Program-made: the position numbers and the translations under genes
DNA from: a virus
IMG/VR virus record: IMGVR_UViG_3300045972_000807
Location: 107,757-171,756 of that record
Length of the DNA stretch: 64,000 bases
Direction: 5' to 3' (one strand)
The notes under the pieces: generated by a model
What the model saw: only the letters and a program-made list of their open reading frames with translations
Databases searched by the model: none
What the model was told of the DNA's origin: nothing
Shown: in pieces, positions 42,501-50,516 of the stretch
Position numbering within the stretch: position 1 is the stretch's first letter
Layout of the letters: each line of letters starts with the position of its first letter

Positions 42501-44087
42501 TTAGAAATTGAAACGCAAAGGCGCGGAACCTGCGAGGATAGCGCTAGCATTGCTGCCGACGTTAGCCTTACGGGCACCCGATGCCGTTACACCTTGCTTG
42601 GGACGCAGCAGAACTGCTGTGGTCGTAAGACGCGATTGAATGCTATCCAGGTCCTCGGATGTGTCGGTCACATCTTCGTCGCCGAACTCAGCACCTTCTT
42701 CGTTCATGGGCATTTCATCTGCGCTAGCACGCAGTTCAATGCTCGCACCGTCCTCAACCAGGTCAAGCATCTCAGCATATTCCTTGCGGACTTGCTCAGT
42801 CATACCCGACAGCTTGTTAGCCAGTTGAATCAGGGATTTTGCGTAGTCCATTCCGTTGTCGGCCATGATGCGACTAGCTGTAACCTTAGCAGTGCGTGCG
42901 CCTTGCGAGGTAGACAGATGTGCTTCCACTGCCGAACGGATAGGATCCTTGAAGTCTTTGAAGATGCCCTTTGCCATGCCAACCGAAGCGATAGCCAGAG
43001 AGTCAGCGAAGATCTTATCCTTCTTCGACGCTTCTTCAGCAAACTTCAAACGGGCTTGGGCAACGGCCTTAGCACCTGCCTTCACATCGGTGGGCTTCAC
43101 GCGAATGTGTTGGAAGCCCATGCGGGCCAGTGCTTTGCGAGTACCGCGCTGCTGGGCAGTGATTACCACAGCCTGGGCGAACTCCGGGGAGTGCAGGATA
43201 TCTGCGTTGGTACCTACGTCGCGCTCGCGAGCGAAGGCCACAACGTGAGCGCCCTTCATTGCGAGGAGCACACCTGCTTTGGACATGAACTCCAGGCCGT
43301 CCGGCGTGTCATTCAGTTCCATAGCGTCGATCAAGGGCTCTCCCGAGCCTTCGGTATCGACTACGTCTTGCAAAAACAGTTCTTCTTCATTGCCAGGTTC
43401 TTCCGCGCCCATGTCGCTAAAGTTAGGCATTTCGCCAGCTTCAGCACCAAAGTCGGGTTCACCCATTGCAATCGTGGGGTCTTCAGACCCGTCATCTTCC
43501 ATAGTGGACTCCTCAGTGTACGAATCATCGTCTTCGGCTTCCGCTTCCGGATCGCTATCGTCAGCAGCTGCTTCGGCAGGGAAGTCATCTTCGCCTTCCA
43601 AATCAGCACTGCCGCCACCCGCTGGGGTAGCTTCCGGTTGAGGTTCGCCGTCCGCAGTTTCCTCCGCTTTAGGAGATTCCTCGTCTTCAGCAACTGCCAG
43701 CTCGCCACCGCAGGTAACGCAGTGCATACAGCCGGCCGCGGCCTTAACAGCCTTGAGGGGCATAACATTTTCTGTGGCGCAAGCACCGCAGGTAATGCTA
43801 GCCAGCTCGTCGTCGGACACAAACGCAGCGGTTTCGGGAACCGTGCGGTTGGATTCGATGACGCGATCTGAACCGCACGTAACGCAGTATGGTTCAGGTG
43901 ATGCCGAGGCTACAACGTGTTGTTGGCTGCCGCAGTCCGAGCACTCGAAGGAAGAGGTTTCCATCTTGTTAAGTGTCTTATGGGCATGGGTAGCCGCCAA
44001 GACTGGGTCTTTGCTCGAAGCAGCATACACAAACACGGTACCGCCTCTAACTGCCGAAGCAATCAGTTTTGCTTTTTCCGATGCCAT
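42501..44087 (-). CDS. head-module protein with N-terminal zinc ribbons and acidic linker, 528 aa
   Basis: First gene of the virion operon. Residues 45-130 carry CxxC pairs at about 49/52, 68/71, 100/103 and 120/123/126, as in tandem zinc ribbons. Residues about 130-255 are extremely acidic (EGEDDFPAEAAADDSDPEAE) and resemble scaffold linkers. The C-terminal half is helical and basic. It could be a prohead core or scaffold protein; a protease is not evident. Start ATG with AAAGG about 10 nt upstream. Confidence 0.6.
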   Translation of the reverse strand: MASEKAKLIASAVRGGTVFVYAASSKDPVLAATHAHKTLNKMETSSFECSDCGSQQHVVASASPEPYCVTCGSDRVIESNRTVPETAAFVSDDELASITCGACATENVMPLKAVKAAAGCMHCVTCGGELAVAEDEESPKAEETADGEPQPEATPAGGGSADLEGEDDFPAEAAADDSDPEAEAEDDDSYTEESTMEDDGSEDPTIAMGEPDFGAEAGEMPNFSDMGAEEPGNEEELFLQDVVDTEGSGEPLIDAMELNDTPDGLEFMSKAGVLLAMKGAHVVAFARERDVGTNADILHSPEFAQAVVITAQQRGTRKALARMGFQHIRVKPTDVKAGAKAVAQARLKFAEEASKKDKIFADSLAIASVGMAKGIFKDFKDPIRSAVEAHLSTSQGARTAKVTASRIMADNGMDYAKSLIQLANKLSGMTEQVRKEYAEMLDLVEDGASIELRASADEMPMNEEGAEFGDEDVTDTSEDLDSIQSRLTTTAVLLRPKQGVTASGARKANVGSNASAILAGSAPLRFNF

Positions 44088-44400
44088 GTATGAATACCTT
44101 TCTTAGTTAAACAATGACGCAGTGAAGCGCCTCTTAAAGCGAAGGCCTTACTCAGCGGATTTAACACCACCTCCTAAGGCTGTAATTAAATTGTGTCATC
44201 TGCGTGACGGGCAACGTCTACAGTGAGAACATTAGAAATTAGATTAAATTGACCTAAAAACCACCTAAAATCTCAACATCTTTCGTGTTTCTGACAGGAA
44301 AATAGTGCTAAAAAGGTAGTATTCTGAGGCATTACGTGCTACAATGAAGGCGTAGGGCAAACGCTCTGCGGAAATTACCCCCAACTAACAGGAGTTTGAG
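44088..44400. promoter_or_regulatory. divergent intergenic region between virion and second accessory block
   Basis: 313 nt, AT-rich. On the - strand an orphan Shine-Dalgarno-like TAGGAGGTG (44168-44176) sits about 80 nt before the head-module gene without a well-spaced start. The middle (about 44220-44300) is AT-rich and probably holds the - strand promoter, but no convincing -35/-10 pair was found. The + strand promoter lies at 44337-44345. Confidence 0.5.
44337..44370 (+). promoter_or_regulatory. extended -10 promoter with 5' hairpin
   Basis: TGCTACAAT (extended -10, TACAAT at 44340-44345) followed by GAAGGCGTAGGG. The same 12-base downstream sequence follows the promoter at about 62,295. 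Transcription would begin near 44352, at an 8-bp hairpin (CGTAGGGC / GCTCTGCG, loop AAAC). No good -35 is visible, as expected for extended -10 promoters. Confidence 0.65.
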
Positions 44401-44628
44401 ATGGCAAAGATTCGGATGTACGCACTGTTCAACTTCAAGAAGCAAATTTTGGTCGACCCACTTGGAATCTTTTTCCAAGGTTTGCCGAAACATGGAGCTT
44501 CGGTGTTCTGCTTCCCTACCGAAGCAGCTGCTACTAGGGCAGCCAAACGCTACGTTAAGCCCAGGTTTGAGGTCAGGGCCCTGGACGTTGGTTCTAAACG
44601 CGGCAAACCGTTTCCTGTCCGCGCCTAA
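44401..44628 (+). CDS. small basic protein, 75 aa
   Basis: Not recognised. AGGAG lies 8 nt upstream of the ATG. Basic with many aromatic residues (MYALFNFKKQILVDPLGIFF). First gene after the promoter at about 44,340, so likely expressed early. Confidence 0.65.
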   Translation: MAKIRMYALFNFKKQILVDPLGIFFQGLPKHGASVFCFPTEAAATRAAKRYVKPRFEVRALDVGSKRGKPFPVRA

Positions 44629-44703
44629 GTTTTTGTTTCCGGTTTAGTAGGGACGCCTTTAAGTTCCCTGCATTGTTAGTTCTCTGTAAATTAGGAGTTT
44701 CAA

Positions 44704-44964
44704 ATGTCTTCAATCACACGTAACGTTCTTATCGCCCGCGGTGTTTCTGCTAACGTCAAGTTCCTGGATCAGCGCAAGACGCATGATCGCGTTATCGCCA
44801 AGTGCCCGAGCATTAGCTCTTCGGATATCACGATCACGCTGGATCGTGAACACGGTTTCTTCGTAGGTACCCTCGACGGCGAGATCATCAGCAAGTCCCG
44901 TGAACCGCAAGTCGCATTCCGCCGCGCTGTTCGCAAGACTTGGCGCAAGGCCGCTGCTCACTAA
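44704..44964 (+). CDS. small basic protein, 86 aa
   Basis: Not recognised. TTAGGAG lies 7 nt before the ATG. Compact mixed alpha/beta sequence ending in a strongly basic helix (FRRAVRKTWRKAAAH), so nucleic-acid binding is possible. C/G-ending codons suggest high expression. Confidence 0.65.
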   Translation: MSSITRNVLIARGVSANVKFLDQRKTHDRVIAKCPSISSSDITITLDREHGFFVGTLDGEIISKSREPQVAFRRAVRKTWRKAAAH

Positions 44965-44987
44965 TTAGTGGGTAGATCATGTTGCCC

Positions 44988-45018
44988 GCAAAAGGCTCGA
45001 CTAGGTCGGGCCGTTTGC
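44988..45018 (+). terminator. long stem-loop, possible terminator or processing site
   Basis: A 14-bp stem (GCAAAAGGCTCGAC with GTCGGGCCGTTTGC, one A-G mismatch and one G-U pair) with a 3-nt loop TAG. Only ATTT follows, so termination would be weak. It follows the highly expressed 86-residue gene. Confidence 0.55.
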
Positions 45019-45048
45019 ATTTCTAATACTTAACGCTAGGATTCAAAA

Positions 45049-45177
45049 ATGAGAGAACTCGACGAGTTAACGAAAGACGGCATGGCAATGGGCATGCTAA
45101 GAAATGGTACGGCAGGAAGCGCTCTGCTCTGCCGTGCTGTGTACGCAATCCTGTTGTACTTGATTGCTTCAAAATGA
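45049..45177 (+). CDS. short hydrophobic-tailed protein, 42 aa
   Basis: Unrecognised short ORF with TAGGA 8 nt before its ATG. The C-terminal half (SALLCRAVYAILLYLIASK) is hydrophobic enough for a membrane segment. Overlaps the next start by 4 nt (ATGA). Confidence 0.5.
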   Translation: MRELDELTKDGMAMGMLRNGTAGSALLCRAVYAILLYLIASK

Positions 45178-45545
45178 AAGTCCCTTACAGATTTGACAGC
45201 GCGCGGGTGGTAGGAACTTTAACCGTTCAAGAAGTAACCCTGCGCCAGCACTACGAGACGGCAGCTTGGTTTCGAGACCACAAGGTAAAACCCGGAGAGT
45301 ACCCGGTGTTTGCCAAGCCTAACGGTAGCTATAATCAGCTAATGTACGGCGTTGTTTTGGACACAGTTATTACCGCAGCTTGTTTCCAATCCCTGTTCGG
45401 TGGGGTTGGCTACGGAGAAGACAAAGCAGGCCAGCGTGAGGTAGGTAAAGAGTCTACCTATACCATCGTTGAAGGCGAAAGCTACCAGCAAGGCGGGATC
45501 ACCCCGTTTGAAGGTTGGACAGATTTTAGTTACAAACCTTTTTGA
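45174..45545 (+). CDS. hypothetical protein, 123 aa
   Basis: Not recognised. Coupled to the preceding short ORF by ATGA. Soluble, aromatic-rich, with a Gly-rich segment (FGGVGYGEDKAGQREVG). Confidence 0.6.
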   Translation: MKVPYRFDSARVVGTLTVQEVTLRQHYETAAWFRDHKVKPGEYPVFAKPNGSYNQLMYGVVLDTVITAACFQSLFGGVGYGEDKAGQREVGKESTYTIVEGESYQQGGITPFEGWTDFSYKPF

Positions 45546-45552
45546 GCACATT

Positions 45553-45798
45553 ATGAACCAACAAAAATTGGATATGCTGGACGGTGAAGTTAAGGGGGCT
45601 ATGCAGCAGTACGTTAGCGGTATGCTGGGTATTACTGAATTTTGCGACTTCATGGCCCTGATCCGCAGCCGGGTAGGCAGCGATACGAAACTGTGCGGTC
45701 TCCTTGATCCCAATACGGGCTTGCGCTACCCTACGCTGAAGGAGATGTCAATCCAAGCTGCTCAGCACCGGCAGTCCCAGGAAAACCTGGCATCATAG
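45553..45798 (+). CDS. helical hypothetical protein, 81 aa
   Basis: Not recognised. ATG 7 nt after the previous stop; a GAGCA site is weak. Mostly helical with two cysteines. Confidence 0.55.
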   Translation: MNQQKLDMLDGEVKGAMQQYVSGMLGITEFCDFMALIRSRVGSDTKLCGLLDPNTGLRYPTLKEMSIQAAQHRQSQENLAS

Positions 45799-45805
45799 AT
45801 TTACT

Positions 45806-45991
45806 ATGGCACGCAGAATAATAGCTGCTACTAGCAGCAAAACGTACAAGGCTGTAATGCTAACGCCTGCATGGGCGGGCTTTCAGGTTTTGGCAGTGAG
45901 GGTAGGACAGGATTGCTATTCCTACGTAGAGATAGAGTGGGCCCCGGTGTCATATTGGCGTTGGAAGCTCAGCAACTGGATTTCGTTTTAA
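45806..45991 (+). CDS. small aromatic-rich protein, 61 aa
   Basis: Not recognised. Basic start (MARRIIAATSSKTYK), Trp/Tyr-rich end (EWAPVSYWRWKLSNWISF) that may associate with membranes. No clear Shine-Dalgarno, so the start is uncertain. Confidence 0.45.
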   Translation: MARRIIAATSSKTYKAVMLTPAWAGFQVLAVRVGQDCYSYVEIEWAPVSYWRWKLSNWISF

Positions 45992-46014
45992 TTCCTTAAA
46001 ATCAGGAGAAACAA

Positions 46015-46281
46015 ATGGCACGCTTTACAAAAGCTGAGCTGGGCAGAATCAAACCCGGCACATGGGTAACAGTTATGTGGAAAGATACCGACATGGCCCA
46101 GGCTATCCTCTTGCTCGAAAGGATCAACGTTAAAGAGCATGGTGACATTACGCTAAAGTATTTTGATCCAGCGCATAACTGCATTAAAACCTTGGCAGTG
46201 CATAAACAGATCGTAGGGGTAGGCGATCGTGTTACGGTCCCTGAAGCACAAGTTCAATCCAATTGTGAAGGAGACACCTAA
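46015..46281 (+). CDS. small protein, paralogue of the one at 8,487
   Basis: 88 residues. IKPGTWVTVMWKD, AILLLERINV, HGDITLKYFD and DRVTVPE align with the 104-residue product at 8487, so this is a second copy of a small probable beta-barrel domain. It lacks the longer N-terminus and cysteine tail of that copy. AGGAG 6 nt before the ATG. Function unknown. Confidence 0.7.
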   Translation: MARFTKAELGRIKPGTWVTVMWKDTDMAQAILLLERINVKEHGDITLKYFDPAHNCIKTLAVHKQIVGVGDRVTVPEAQVQSNCEGDT

Positions 46282-46282
46282 A

Positions 46283-46603
46283 GTGCCTACAACAGTTAAC
46301 AGCATCATAGACTCTGAAAAACTAAGGAGAACCCTTAGAGAGTTAAAATCAACAGAAGAACGCGATGCCTATGTACAAGGTTTAGTTGAAGGCTTAGACA
46401 TGGGCATAAGGATCTTCAGAGCCAGCTTAGCAAAGGTTCTTAGCACACTACCTTCAAAGACTGAGGCTGAGGTTACCGCAGCCCTTAAGGAACACGAACA
46501 TCTAATGTTAGGAGATCGTGTGCCTGAACGTTCTGAGCTAAACCTATCAGAAAATCTCAAAGAACTTTTCAGTAAACTTCGCAACCCACACAAAGGAAAA
46601 TGA
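46283..46603 (+). CDS. helical hypothetical protein, 106 aa
   Basis: Not recognised. GTG start at 46283, chosen because GAAGGAG lies 9 nt upstream and it follows the previous stop by 1 nt. Entirely helical and charged (SEKLRRTLRELKSTEERDAY), probably a coiled-coil. Confidence 0.55.
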   Translation: MPTTVNSIIDSEKLRRTLRELKSTEERDAYVQGLVEGLDMGIRIFRASLAKVLSTLPSKTEAEVTAALKEHEHLMLGDRVPERSELNLSENLKELFSKLRNPHKGK

Positions 46604-46605
46604 AA

Positions 46606-46926
46606 ATGGCACACAAGTATGGAAAAGGAACATTCCTTGCCAAGCTGGCAGACGATTTGGAAGCACACGGCATGCTGCCTAATCAGGCAGAGGACGTTAT
46701 GTCTATCTTTGTTGCAGGTGAGCGTGACAGTTCGATGTCTAGCCGCTGGATGGATGACCCTGACGGTTACCCTCCGGTTCTCTACAATCTTGTGTGGGGC
46801 ATTTTGTGTACTTACGCCCTTTCGTACATAGACAAGATTTGCCCACAGGCGTGGTTCCGTCCTGTCTTTCTTTCGCCCTCTGAGCAAGAAGCGTGGCTCA
46901 AAGAAAACGGCGTTAAACGGCGCTAA
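46606..46926 (+). CDS. hypothetical protein, 106 aa
   Basis: Not recognised. The ATG at 46606 is preferred over the one at 46600 because AAGGA is then well spaced. An N-terminal helical part, then MDDPDGYPPVLYNLVWGILC and a Trp-containing end. Probably soluble despite a hydrophobic middle. Confidence 0.6.
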   Translation: MAHKYGKGTFLAKLADDLEAHGMLPNQAEDVMSIFVAGERDSSMSSRWMDDPDGYPPVLYNLVWGILCTYALSYIDKICPQAWFRPVFLSPSEQEAWLKENGVKRR

Positions 46927-46949
46927 GTCTTACTAACTGGATAAGTACC

Positions 46950-47135
46950 ATGGAAATAATGATTAAGAATCCTGCAAACAAGAACGAGGCTGTTGCCTTG
47001 TCCAAGGAACAGTTCGCTGTAGTTCACGATTACATCGTAGGCTGCATGAACACCCAGAAGAAGGCAAAGGACGCGGTTGTGGTGGACATGCTGATTGCCG
47101 CCAACCTCCCCATTGTTTTCAAAACCAAACCGTAG
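46950..47135 (+). CDS. hypothetical protein, 61 aa
   Basis: Not recognised. A weak ribosome site precedes the ATG. Two Met codons (46950 and 46959) are possible starts. Helical, basic. Confidence 0.5.
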   Translation: MEIMIKNPANKNEAVALSKEQFAVVHDYIVGCMNTQKKAKDAVVVDMLIAANLPIVFKTKP

Positions 47136-47144
47136 GAGCCTGCT

Positions 47145-47486
47145 ATGGCAGTAATTTACAGTGCCCATTGGAGAGCTTGGAGCAGAGTGCTAAGCGACAA
47201 GGATGGGGTCTACGTGGAACTAAACCTATCCCATATAAACGGGATGTGGGACAAAGTAAAAGAGGAGACTATCCGGGAACACCGTACCACTCGGTCTCCT
47301 AAAGACGTAGAGCAAGAGAACCTTCCTGTTGCTGTGAAGCAGGCAATGGTTGCTGTGCTAGGCGCTAAGTTTGTAGAGCGTCTTCTCACTTACGACTACT
47401 TGTCCGAGGTAGATTGGGCCAAGTACAAAAAGATAGCTAACGGCGGCGCAGCATTTAACCAAATAAGGAAACTTGAATATGTCTAG
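47145..47486 (+). CDS. hypothetical protein, 113 aa
   Basis: Not recognised. TAGGAG lies 7 nt before the ATG. Trp- and Lys-rich, mixed alpha/beta. Its end overlaps the next start by 8 nt. Confidence 0.6.
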   Translation: MAVIYSAHWRAWSRVLSDKDGVYVELNLSHINGMWDKVKEETIREHRTTRSPKDVEQENLPVAVKQAMVAVLGAKFVERLLTYDYLSEVDWAKYKKIANGGAAFNQIRKLEYV

Positions 47487-47859
47487 CATAACAGACGAAC
47501 GTTTTGTACGGGCATTGAAGTCCTACCATTCTGACAGGATGCTGGAGTCGGCTTTAAAAGACGTTAGCGCTCGCTTTCTCGAAAGCACTGGGCGTACGTC
47601 GGTAACAGGTATTCGTTACACCACTTTTTGTCTCTTGGTGGCACAAGCGTTGGAAAATATGCTTGCAGGGTACGGCGGTCATCAAACCGTCGACTCCCGC
47701 TACCTTTCAGAAGCCATTGGGTACCAGTTAGGAGGCGCCCAGGTTGAGCCCTTAGGGGTCGAGCGTTACCAGCAACTGGTTGATACCGTATACGAATTGC
47801 AGACCAAATTTTCGGTTTTCGGTGGACTGCTTGACTCCCTGGCCAAGTTTGCTACCTAA
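47479..47859 (+). CDS. helical hypothetical protein, 126 aa
   Basis: Not recognised. The ATG at 47479 lies within the end of the previous gene, with AAGGAA upstream. Predominantly helical, with a Gly-rich turn (AGYGGHQTVDSRYLSEA). Confidence 0.58.
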   Translation: MSSITDERFVRALKSYHSDRMLESALKDVSARFLESTGRTSVTGIRYTTFCLLVAQALENMLAGYGGHQTVDSRYLSEAIGYQLGGAQVEPLGVERYQQLVDTVYELQTKFSVFGGLLDSLAKFAT

Positions 47860-47870
47860 AGGAAAACAGT

Positions 47871-48137
47871 ATGTCTAACTGGGAAATAAAAGCACCGGAT
47901 TGCTATATGTCATTCAGCAACGGAGCGTACAGAGTCATTCACAAGGGCATGCCTATCAGCGACGGCAAGAAGACTATGGTGGAGGCAGCCGCAGTGGCTA
48001 TGCAATTCAAGCTCACCATGTCCTCGATATCGTGGAACGGCGATATGGGCTTGTGGGTTGCAGCTAGCACGCTGGGTACGAGTAACGAACTGCATGTACC
48101 TGGCAGCCTTTCGCGCTACTCTATAGAAGTGGAATAG
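47871..48137 (+). CDS. hypothetical protein, 88 aa
   Basis: Not recognised. AAAGGAAAA precedes the ATG. Compact domain with several Trp and Met; no motif. Confidence 0.6.
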   Translation: MSNWEIKAPDCYMSFSNGAYRVIHKGMPISDGKKTMVEAAAVAMQFKLTMSSISWNGDMGLWVAASTLGTSNELHVPGSLSRYSIEVE

Positions 48138-48170
48138 TATTTTTAATGTGTGGCACACAGGAGAAATACT
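48136..48170 (+). promoter_or_regulatory. hairpin enclosing the SD of the next gene
   Basis: AGTATTT pairs with AAATACT directly before the ATG at 48171. An inner GTGTG/CACAC pairing is possible, and AGGAG (48159-48163) lies between the two stems. When folded, the ribosome site would be partly hidden, so translation of the following gene may be structure-controlled. Confidence 0.45.
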
Positions 48171-48368
48171 ATGGCTACGGGATTTGAAAGGGGAAAACAG
48201 GCAGCCATAAAGCTGCTTGAAGGTACTGCGGAGGACTTTGAGGAAATAGCGGCTAGGTTCGATACCCCCAATCGAACTCCGCTAGAGTTCAGGCAACAGC
48301 AGTTATTCCTTGAAAAGGCAACTTTGTTGCGCGGACAGATAACGCAAATTCAACAATTGAAAGAGTGA
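48171..48368 (+). CDS. small helical protein before the ligase, 65 aa
   Basis: Not recognised. AGGAG 7 nt before the ATG, within a hairpin. Charged helices (TAEDFEEIAARFD; FLEKATLLRGQITQIQQLKE). One nucleotide separates its stop from the ligase start, so they are coupled. Confidence 0.6.
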   Translation: MATGFERGKQAAIKLLEGTAEDFEEIAARFDTPNRTPLEFRQQQLFLEKATLLRGQITQIQQLKE

Positions 48369-48369
48369 A

Positions 48370-50250
48370 ATGAAAACCTTGACCAATAAAACCTTGGCTG
48401 AGAAGAAAGAAATGTACTTACGGGCAAAAGACGAATACTACAACTCTGAAGATGGTAAATCGTTTTTGACAGACGCCCAGTTTGATAAGCTCGAAGACGC
48501 GATTCGAGCTGAGGCCCCTAAGTGGAGTGGCCTCAAGAAAACAGGCATCCTTGGCAAGAAGAAACCCATCAGGCTTCTTGTACCCATGCCCAGCCTTACC
48601 AAGTGTAAGGCGCACGACGGTGTTGCTGCAAAGCACATTGCTCGTCTCAATAAGTTTGATCCAGCCCCTAAGGCTATCATGGAAAAGCTCGACGGTGCTT
48701 CTGTGATATCGCACTACGAAGGCGGCAAACTACAACTCCTCGCCACGCGCGGCGACGGCATAATAGGCCAGGAAATTACCTTCCTCGCGCCCTACTGCAA
48801 AACACTCCCCAAGACAATCAAGCGCAAAGCGCCTACGACAATCCGTATGGAAGCCGTGCTTACTAAATCCGATTACAAGCGGTATTACAAGGACGAAGCT
48901 GACAGCGCTCGGGCTGGCGTTAGCGGTGCATTGAACCGCACTGAGGCGTCCCCAATGCTGAATCACATTCACTTTGTGGCTCTCCGGATGCTTGAAGAGG
49001 ATGTGTCTATCAACCTAGGTCTTCTGATGCTGGCCGACCTGGGCTTCATTACTGTCCGTGGCCGATCCTTGAAAGACTGCACCGACGAGACGCTCACAAC
49101 CGTTCTAGAGCACTACCGTGAGACTTCCATGTACGAGTGTGACGGCATTGTGGTTCACGCTAACAAGGCTCCGCTTCCGGTCGACGATAAGAAGCCGAAG
49201 TTTGCCTTCGCCTACAAGCTGGATGAGGAAACAGAGAACGCGCCCATCACTAAGATCGTAGACATTTTTTGGAAGAAGAGCGCGTTCAATGTCCTGGTGC
49301 CTAAGGCTATTATTGAGCCCGTGGACTTCGATGGTGTCACCGTTAAGCGCGCAGCACTTCATAACTATGAATGGGCACGTTCTCGCGGATGTGGCATAGG
49401 TGCTGAGGTTCGAGTTATCCGAAGCGGAGACATTATCCCCAAGATCGTGAAGGTTGAAAAGGCTGCCCCGATGAGCAAGCCCCCTAAGTCCAAGTTTGGG
49501 GATTACACGTTCGATGGCACTAACCTGGTCTGCGTGGACAAGACGGATAACCACAAGGCTTTGTTACAACGATTCTTCCAGCATACTGGCCTTGACGGCT
49601 TTGGGCCGGCTTTAGCGGAGGAATTTGCTTCGGTTAGCATGCCTACCTGGGCAGTGTGCCGAATGACTGAACCGAAGCACTGGGGAGACTACGTGGCAAG
49701 CGAAAAAATGGGGATTAAACTGGCCCGGGAGGTAGTTGCCCTGCAAGAACGAATTACCTTAGACGTAGCTATGGCGGCGTCAGGCGTGTTTGAAAAGGGC
49801 GTGGGTAGCACTCGTATTCGGTCTTTGTTGAAAGCGTACCCGCTGGCTTTTGCGTACCTTACTACACCGTACTCTGAAGGTAACCTCAACTCGTTGATGA
49901 GCAAGGCTCAGATTACTGCAGGTTGTGGCCCTGCATTTTCTAACCTGCTGAGCAAGGGCTACAAGGAGTGGTGTACTTGGTACAAGAAGTCCAAACTGGA
50001 TATCCAACCGCCAGTAACTCCTAAGGTCCAGGTCAAGGTTAAGACTGGCAAGTACGCAGGCAAGACCTTTAGCTGGACAGGCTATCGTAGCAAGGAAGAG
50101 GAAGCGGCTGTGGTAGCCGGCGGCGGTGAGGTTATTAAGCTGGGCAGCAAGACCAACGTGCTGTTCTACAACCCTAACGGCAAGTTCATGTCCAAGGTCG
50201 ACAAGGCTGCGGGTCAAGGCGTTACTGTTGTTCTGTTCGTTAACTACTAG
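48370..50250 (+). CDS. ligA-like: NAD-dependent DNA ligase, lacking the zinc-finger cysteines
   Basis: 626 residues. Adenylation domain with MEKLDGAS (nucleotidyl Lys about 106) and TRGDGIIGQ, typical of LigA, followed by OB-fold, HhH-like and a C-terminal BRCT-like region (KTFSWTGYRSKEEEAAVVAG). It should seal nicks using NAD+. Between OB and HhH regions the usual four-Cys zinc finger is replaced by a segment with a single Cys (FDGTNLVCVDKTDNHK). N-terminal domain Ia is short. First position in a run of small genes; coupled to the preceding 65-residue gene. Confidence 0.9.
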   Translation: MKTLTNKTLAEKKEMYLRAKDEYYNSEDGKSFLTDAQFDKLEDAIRAEAPKWSGLKKTGILGKKKPIRLLVPMPSLTKCKAHDGVAAKHIARLNKFDPAPKAIMEKLDGASVISHYEGGKLQLLATRGDGIIGQEITFLAPYCKTLPKTIKRKAPTTIRMEAVLTKSDYKRYYKDEADSARAGVSGALNRTEASPMLNHIHFVALRMLEEDVSINLGLLMLADLGFITVRGRSLKDCTDETLTTVLEHYRETSMYECDGIVVHANKAPLPVDDKKPKFAFAYKLDEETENAPITKIVDIFWKKSAFNVLVPKAIIEPVDFDGVTVKRAALHNYEWARSRGCGIGAEVRVIRSGDIIPKIVKVEKAAPMSKPPKSKFGDYTFDGTNLVCVDKTDNHKALLQRFFQHTGLDGFGPALAEEFASVSMPTWAVCRMTEPKHWGDYVASEKMGIKLAREVVALQERITLDVAMAASGVFEKGVGSTRIRSLLKAYPLAFAYLTTPYSEGNLNSLMSKAQITAGCGPAFSNLLSKGYKEWCTWYKKSKLDIQPPVTPKVQVKVKTGKYAGKTFSWTGYRSKEEEAAVVAGGGEVIKLGSKTNVLFYNPNGKFMSKVDKAAGQGVTVVLFVNY

Positions 50251-50261
50251 GGGGAATAAAA

Positions 50262-50516
50262 ATGGGAATTCAACAACCTAAACCTACACAGCGAGACCAT
50301 ACTATGCTCTCGGCGTTCCAGAAAAACGTGGAGCTCGGAAAGTCTGTAGCTAGGCTCTACATTGCCGCTCAGGGTGTAAGCCTGGAAGCAAGCAACAAAG
50401 CCTGCGAACTTATGGATAACTCAACCGCAGCAATGCGATGGGGCTTCGACGCTGAAATGGCGCTATCCCCGTACAACGTTAGGTCCGCTAAGATTGGAGA
50501 ATCAAATGGCAACTAA
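50262..50516 (+). CDS. hypothetical protein, 84 aa
   Basis: Not recognised. GGGGGAA lies before the ATG. Helical, with KSVARLYIAAQGVSLEASNK in the middle. Overlaps the next start by 11 nt. Confidence 0.58.
   Translation: MGIQQPKPTQRDHTMLSAFQKNVELGKSVARLYIAAQGVSLEASNKACELMDNSTAAMRWGFDAEMALSPYNVRSAKIGESNGN

Noticed and set aside
42459-43871. 470-codon open frame on the + strand opposite the head gene
   Set aside because: It is the antisense shadow of the acidic 528-residue gene; no ribosome site, no family features, and it conflicts with the coding density of the - strand.
44249-44271. TTGACC ... TAAAAT as a promoter
   Set aside because: Spacing of 11 bp is too short for sigma70.
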